Shown in pieces: positions 5,607 to 8,589 of a stretch of 8,589 bases of DNA. A model generated the notes under the pieces. The model was not told the origin of the DNA. It ran no database searches and was given only the letters and a program-made list of their open reading frames with translations. Source of the DNA: Fimbriimonadaceae bacterium (lineage in GTDB: Bacteria; Armatimonadota; Fimbriimonadia; Fimbriimonadales; Fimbriimonadaceae). The stretch's first letter is position 1; every line of letters starts with the position of its first letter. The stretch covers positions 1 through 8,589 of the forward strand of contig JACMJO010000004.1 of NCBI GenBank assembly GCA_014380605.1, in the 5' to 3' direction. A program made the translations under genes and the position numbers.

Positions 5607-6851
5607 TCACAGTTTGAAGCGATGGTAGGCGGTCCGGTTTTGGCCCATGGGTTTTGCGTCGTCTTCGCCCAGGTAGAAACTGACGTCTAGAGTCAGCGCC
5701 TCCAGGTCATACAGTGAATGCCACAGTGTGCGGCCAGGACGCCTTTGCTTGGGCTCGCCAGGTCTGCGGCGAGGCATCACCCCGCCGTTAATCTCTTTCA
5801 TCTCGGTCGGCGTGAACTTGGCTTCGCTATCAAGTGCCTTAGCAAGGCGACCATATCGGTTGAAGGAGCCGGCAGGGTGGCTCTCAACCGGATGCTTTGT
5901 CTGATCTGGATATGAGCTGAGCAGGTGGTTCGTCACGACCTGGCACTTTCTTTGACCTTCTACTACTTTTAGCTTGCCTGCCGGGATGGTCCATTCCAGA
6001 ACGACCGATCGGCCAGAAGCATCTCCAACTAAGTAGTGGCAGGGAATGAACGTGTAGTAATAGGAAGCTCGTGCGGCGGCTGCGATCGCCTCGTCAACAT
6101 TTCGGCAAGAGTCGAGAAGGAACCTGGTGATCTCGATTTCTCCCATGCCAGGCTTCGACGTGGGGCTTGGGGCACGGCTGGACGAGGTGTCATCGGCAAG
6201 GAGGGCAACGCATAGACCTTCGGAGTTCATGCCATCGATACAGCCGACAAGAAGGTCGTAGGAGCATAGATAAAGGGAAGGAATTCCCTTGTCGGGACGG
6301 CACTCGATCACATAAGGGTCGGCGGTGAAGGGTCGATCAGAAGCGTTGCCGGTGCGTCCAGTCATCTCGGCGAGGGTTTGGGTGGTGAAGTCGTAATTTC
6401 GACTGAGAGTCGCGTGACCTGAAGTTGCGTGAGTGGCAGGATAGTAGACCACGGAGCAACCGGGAGATTGAATTCCGTTATAGGAGAGGCTGATGGGGTC
6501 TTCATCGGATTTGCCCCAGGCGATGCCAAACTCCCGGGAAACGCCTCTGGCGCGTTCCGCTAGGGCCGGATACTGCTTCTCCAGCCATTCCTTCCGAGAG
6601 CTTGCGATAGCCCGCCCGGGCTTGTCCAATCGCGACTTGTGGCGGCTCTTTGCCAATTTAGCCAAGGATCTTCCGATTTCAAAGTTGCTCCCCCTCAGCT
6701 TCAAATGCCTGACCATCATGAAGTCGTTGGGGCCGCCACAGACGCTGGTTTCTGTCAAAACCGCCGAGTTCGGCAGAAAGGTCTTGGGCGAAATAACCAC
6801 CGCTCCAAGTCCAGCTATGAATTGGCGGCGAGTCAAATCGAATTCAGGCAT
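5607..6851 (-). CDS. Tat-exported C45-type acyltransferase/hydrolase (acyl-CoA:6-APA acyltransferase-like Ntn-hydrolase)
   Basis: The product is 414 aa from ATG 6851-6849. An in-frame TTG at 6890 would only add 13 residues before the Tat motif. The leader reads LTRRQFIAGLG (6-16), a twin-arginine signal. The core resembles the C45/AAT family: PGCSVV (130-135), with self-cleavage expected before nucleophile Cys132, SRNYDF (150-155), a strand ending in GMNSEGLCVAL (207-217), an E.E.TRFLLDSC helix (238-249), VVTNH (305-309) and a C-terminal RTLWHSLYDLEALTL (374-388). Members of this family process or transfer acyl groups on amides such as penicillin precursors, N-acyl amino acids or peptides. 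The substrate here is unknown, and choloylglycine-hydrolase relatives remain an alternative. A basic Arg/Pro-rich stretch (360-373) interrupts the C-terminal part. It is convergent with the glycosylasparaginase gene and divergent from the DUF3011 genes. Confidence 0.8.
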   Translation of the reverse strand: MPEFDLTRRQFIAGLGAVVISPKTFLPNSAVLTETSVCGGPNDFMMVRHLKLRGSNFEIGRSLAKLAKSRHKSRLDKPGRAIASSRKEWLEKQYPALAERARGVSREFGIAWGKSDEDPISLSYNGIQSPGCSVVYYPATHATSGHATLSRNYDFTTQTLAEMTGRTGNASDRPFTADPYVIECRPDKGIPSLYLCSYDLLVGCIDGMNSEGLCVALLADDTSSSRAPSPTSKPGMGEIEITRFLLDSCRNVDEAIAAAARASYYYTFIPCHYLVGDASGRSVVLEWTIPAGKLKVVEGQRKCQVVTNHLLSSYPDQTKHPVESHPAGSFNRYGRLAKALDSEAKFTPTEMKEINGGVMPRRRPGEPKQRRPGRTLWHSLYDLEALTLDVSFYLGEDDAKPMGQNRTAYHRFKL

Positions 6852-6974
6852 GGTGAGGATACGGTATGAAGGGCGCCTGAGGTTTCCCAACTAAGGACCT
6901 ACTCGGAGAACCGAGACTTCGTCGCCGCCGCCGAATCGAACGTCGTAGATTCAAAGAAGAGGTTCGAAGACACA
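6852..6974. promoter_or_regulatory. Divergent intergenic region between the C45-type gene and the first DUF3011 gene
   Basis: This 123-bp spacer should hold both promoters. It contains a perfect small hairpin, CTCGG-AGAA-CCGAG (6902-6915), and a TAGATT (6946-6951) that could be a + strand -10, without a good -35. GAGG at 6959-6962 lies 12 nt before ATG 6975 and is the only ribosome-binding-site candidate, somewhat far away. It sits in the loop between TCGAAC (6936-6941) and GTTCGA (6962-6967), a weak 6-bp inverted repeat. Confidence 0.3.
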
Positions 6975-7817
6975 ATGATTAAAAACCGAGGATTGACAGT
7001 ATTGAGCGTTCTTGCGCTCACCGCTATTTCCGCACTAGCCTTTATGGAATGGAAGAAGATAACCATTGAGAGCAACAATGGGAACAGAGTTTACAAGCGA
7101 GTCGACTTCCAAGGCCGAGTTCGAATGGTGAAGCAGCTATCCGATAAACCTTGCATTCAAGGTCGCACCTGGGGTTCAGACAGCAATGGAATCTGGGTCG
7201 ATGACGGTTGTCGAGCTACGTTCGAATACGAAACCGATGGGCGCGGCAACAATGACAGCTGGAAGGACATTCTCCATCCTTCGTCAGGCTTCGATATGAG
7301 GCGGGTCAAGGTTGAGAGCGATGGCGGACGCGAGTACAAGCGAATCGACACTTCTGGTGGCGTCAAGCTGGTCAAACGACTCTCTGATGCTCCATGCACA
7401 ATGGGCAGAACCTGGGGTTACGACAGGGATGGCGTTTGGGTAGATGACGGATGCCGAGCAGAGTTTGAAGTCCGCGTCAGGAATAACGACCGCCCAGGCA
7501 GACCAGGCGACTTTGGCCGGCCCGGCAACAATGACAATGGCAGATTTCCTGGGGCAGGCGGCGTTCCCAACTGGGCAATCGGACAGTGGCGCGGCCAAGG
7601 ACAGGCTTCTCAAGGCTATACCGTGGCCATTAGAAGGGACGGCACGTTGACCATCCTGAAGCGTGGCTTAAGATCGAGCGGCGACCGAGGCGTGATTCGG
7701 GGCAGTCAAGTCCAAATCGGAAACGATACCTACCGCCTGGAAAGGGTCGATAACGACGAAATTAGGTTCAATTCGGTGAGTTCCAAGACCGGAACGCTCC
7801 GATTCTTGAAACAATAA
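6975..7817 (+). CDS. Secreted protein with two DUF3011 repeats and a C-terminal PxWxxGxWxG domain
   Basis: The product is 280 aa and complete. An N-terminal Sec signal (MIKNRGLTVLSVLALTAISA...) has a plausible cleavage site after Ala22. Two DUF3011 repeats follow, at about 29-85 and 110-167. Each has a V/I-x-S-[DN]-G-x-x-Y-[KR]-R-[IV]-D opening, QLSDKPC or RLSDAPC, GRTWG and WVDDGCRA. Cys60/79 and Cys141/160 are the only Cys pairs, and the earlier Cys pair I expect in this family is missing. A Gly/Pro/Asn-rich linker (172-197) leads to a C-terminal domain (198-280) rich in predicted beta strands that starts PNWAIGQWRG. Function is unknown; DUF3011 proteins are typically exported and uncharacterised. 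A strong terminator follows 11 bp after the stop, and a paralogous gene lies next. Confidence 0.85.
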   Translation: MIKNRGLTVLSVLALTAISALAFMEWKKITIESNNGNRVYKRVDFQGRVRMVKQLSDKPCIQGRTWGSDSNGIWVDDGCRATFEYETDGRGNNDSWKDILHPSSGFDMRRVKVESDGGREYKRIDTSGGVKLVKRLSDAPCTMGRTWGYDRDGVWVDDGCRAEFEVRVRNNDRPGRPGDFGRPGNNDNGRFPGAGGVPNWAIGQWRGQGQASQGYTVAIRRDGTLTILKRGLRSSGDRGVIRGSQVQIGNDTYRLERVDNDEIRFNSVSSKTGTLRFLKQ

Positions 7818-7828
7818 TTGGCGAAAAT

Positions 7829-7862
7829 GGCGTTTCCACGTTGGTGGAAACGCCTTTTTTTT
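7829..7862 (+). terminator. Rho-independent terminator after the first DUF3011 gene
   Basis: A perfect 11-bp stem (7829-7839 paired with 7844-7854), loop GTTG and eight consecutive T residues (7855-7862) start 11 bp downstream of the TAA. It should end the first DUF3011 transcript and separate it from the paralog, whose start is 43 bp further on. Confidence 0.93.
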
Positions 7863-7892
7863 ATGCTCGTCAAAGATGTACTTTCAACTATC

Positions 7893-7897
7893 GGAGG
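7893..7897 (+). promoter_or_regulatory. Shine-Dalgarno box that sets a TTG start
   Basis: GGAGG is followed by 8 nt (taactaag) and then TTG at 7906. It identifies TTG as the start of the truncated second DUF3011 gene, because no in-frame ATG or GTG precedes its signal peptide. Confidence 0.8.
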
Positions 7898-7905
7898 TAA
7901 CTAAG

Positions 7906-8589
7906 TTGACAAATCTGAATAGATTTCTTTTGGTATCCACGACCCTCGGCATCGTCGCCGTTGGCGCCTATGCATACTTCGACACTCGAAGGATCACCCT
8001 GGACAGCGACGGAGGGAGGCGTGAGTATCGCCGCGTCGATCACGACGGTTACGTGCGGCTTGTAAAACGGCTTTCAGATCGGCCCTGCGTGCAAGGCAGA
8101 AGCTGGGGCTACGACCGAACCGGTGTTTGGGTCGACGATGGATGTCGAGCCGTTTTCGAAGTCGGCCGCGATGATCGGGGAAACAACCGCGATGATCGCT
8201 GGAACGATCGGGATGACCGGTGGACCAAGCAAAACACGTTCAAACTCGAAAGCGATGGCAACGACTACGAGGCCAAGCGCGTCGACACTCGCGGCGGCGT
8301 TCGAATCGTGCGCCAGCTAAGCGACAAGCCATGCGTCTACGGGCGCAGTTGGGGCTACGACCGCGATAAGGTCTGGGTCGACAGAGGATGCCGAGCGGTA
8401 TTCGAAGTCGGGAGCGGGCGCGGCAACGGCTACGACCGTCCAAACCAGAACCGATATCCTGATTGGCTGCCTGGCCGCTACAGCGGCTACGAAGACGGAC
8501 GAGAGTTCATCCTAAACATTGATCTGGACGGCAGAGTCGCGCTTCGACGGCACAACAATGGCCGCTGGGGCAACGACGAATACGGAACC
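7906..8589 (+). CDS. Second secreted DUF3011-repeat protein, paralog of the preceding gene, 3'-truncated by the window
   Basis: The frame is open from TTG 7906 to the last base, giving 228 residues and no stop, so the gene continues to the right. The start is set by GGAGG 8 nt upstream and by the signal-like segment NRFLLVSTTLGIVAVGAYA (cleavage plausible after Ala23). Two DUF3011 repeats lie at about 29-86 and 111-168. They contain RLSDRPC/QLSDKPC, GRSWGYDR, WVDDGCRA and WVDRGCRA, with Cys61/80 and Cys143/162. The linker between them is a charged repeat, RDDRGNN-RDDRWND-RDDRW (88-106). The C-terminal domain begins PDWLPGRYSGYEDG (185-198), matching the spacing of PNWAIGQWRG in the neighbour, and is cut off. 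The two genes probably arose by tandem duplication. A strong terminator lies between them, so this gene probably has its own promoter; TACTTT at 7879-7884 is a weak -10 candidate. Confidence 0.85.
   Translation, partial: MTNLNRFLLVSTTLGIVAVGAYAYFDTRRITLDSDGGRREYRRVDHDGYVRLVKRLSDRPCVQGRSWGYDRTGVWVDDGCRAVFEVGRDDRGNNRDDRWNDRDDRWTKQNTFKLESDGNDYEAKRVDTRGGVRIVRQLSDKPCVYGRSWGYDRDKVWVDRGCRAVFEVGSGRGNGYDRPNQNRYPDWLPGRYSGYEDGREFILNIDLDGRVALRRHNNGRWGNDEYGT
8166..8198 (+). repeat. Short direct repeat (12-mer, 21-bp period) in the second DUF3011 gene
   Basis: CCGCGATGATCG occurs at 8166-8177 and again at 8187-8198, with a degenerate third unit downstream. In protein it encodes a 7-residue unit RDDRxNx in the linker between the two DUF3011 repeats. 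The repeat is absent from the linker of the paralog. Confidence 0.7.

Noticed and set aside
6852..6890. TTG 6890 as start of the C45-type gene
   Set aside because: It adds 13 residues before the Tat motif without a ribosome-binding site; ATG 6851 gives a standard Tat leader.
6902..6915. CTCGG-AGAA-CCGAG hairpin as a terminator
   Set aside because: The stem is only 5 bp, no T-run follows on either strand, and it lies between two divergent gene starts.
6936..6967. TCGAAC...GTTCGA inverted repeat as a riboswitch-like or translational control hairpin
   Set aside because: Arms are only 6 bp with a 20-nt loop; this is expected by chance and nothing extends the stem.
1..8589. Mobile element, defence island, tRNA or CRISPR
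   Set aside because: No transposase, integrase, nuclease or reverse-transcriptase motifs, no tRNA-like structure and no spaced repeats were found; the gene content is mainly metabolic and envelope-related.

Overview
The window reads as ordinary bacterial chromosome: moderately GC-rich, densely packed, with ten protein-coding genes on both strands and no rRNA, tRNA, CRISPR array, integrase or transposase that I can see. Several starts are non-AUG (GTG for three genes, TTG for one), two products carry twin-arginine signals, and one gene looks leaderless. Together with the gene content this recalls lineages such as Armatimonadota (Fimbriimonadia-like), but that placement is an impression and not a demonstrated assignment.

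Left part (1-2282). The 3' end of a gene for a substrate-binding-like protein enters from the left on the + strand. Its stop overlaps the stop of a convergent - strand run. Read in transcription order that run is msrA (peptide methionine sulfoxide reductase A), a spermidine-synthase-like aminopropyltransferase gene starting 9 bp after msrA, and, after an 87-bp gap, a small exported Gly/Pro-rich protein with LTxxQ motifs like those of Spy/CpxP periplasmic chaperones. Oxidative repair, polyamine synthesis and an envelope-stress-like protein would make a plausible stress neighbourhood, but this is inference.

Middle part (2283-6851). A 102-bp divergent spacer separates msrA from a rightward pair: cutC and a gene for a cytoplasmic TIM-barrel glycosidase-like protein. 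After a 138-bp spacer holding four perfect copies of the octamer TTCCCTAA directly beside a TTGACA box comes a Tat-exported N4-(beta-N-acetylglucosaminyl)-L-asparaginase. It faces, with one base between the stop codons, a Tat-exported C45-type acyltransferase/hydrolase on the - strand. Both enzymes are self-processing Ntn-hydrolases with very similar Tat leaders, so this pair looks like a small extracytoplasmic amide-cleaving locus.

Right part (6852-8589). Two tandem paralogous genes encode secreted proteins, each with two DUF3011 repeats and a shared C-terminal domain. A perfect rho-independent terminator separates them. The second gene has no stop codon within the window and is cut by the right edge. 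All four DUF3011 repeats lack the same Cys pair that I recall as conserved in the family. The most unusual material here is this paralog pair with its unnamed C-terminal domain, the octamer repeat at the asparaginase promoter, and the altered active-site loops of the aminopropyltransferase.
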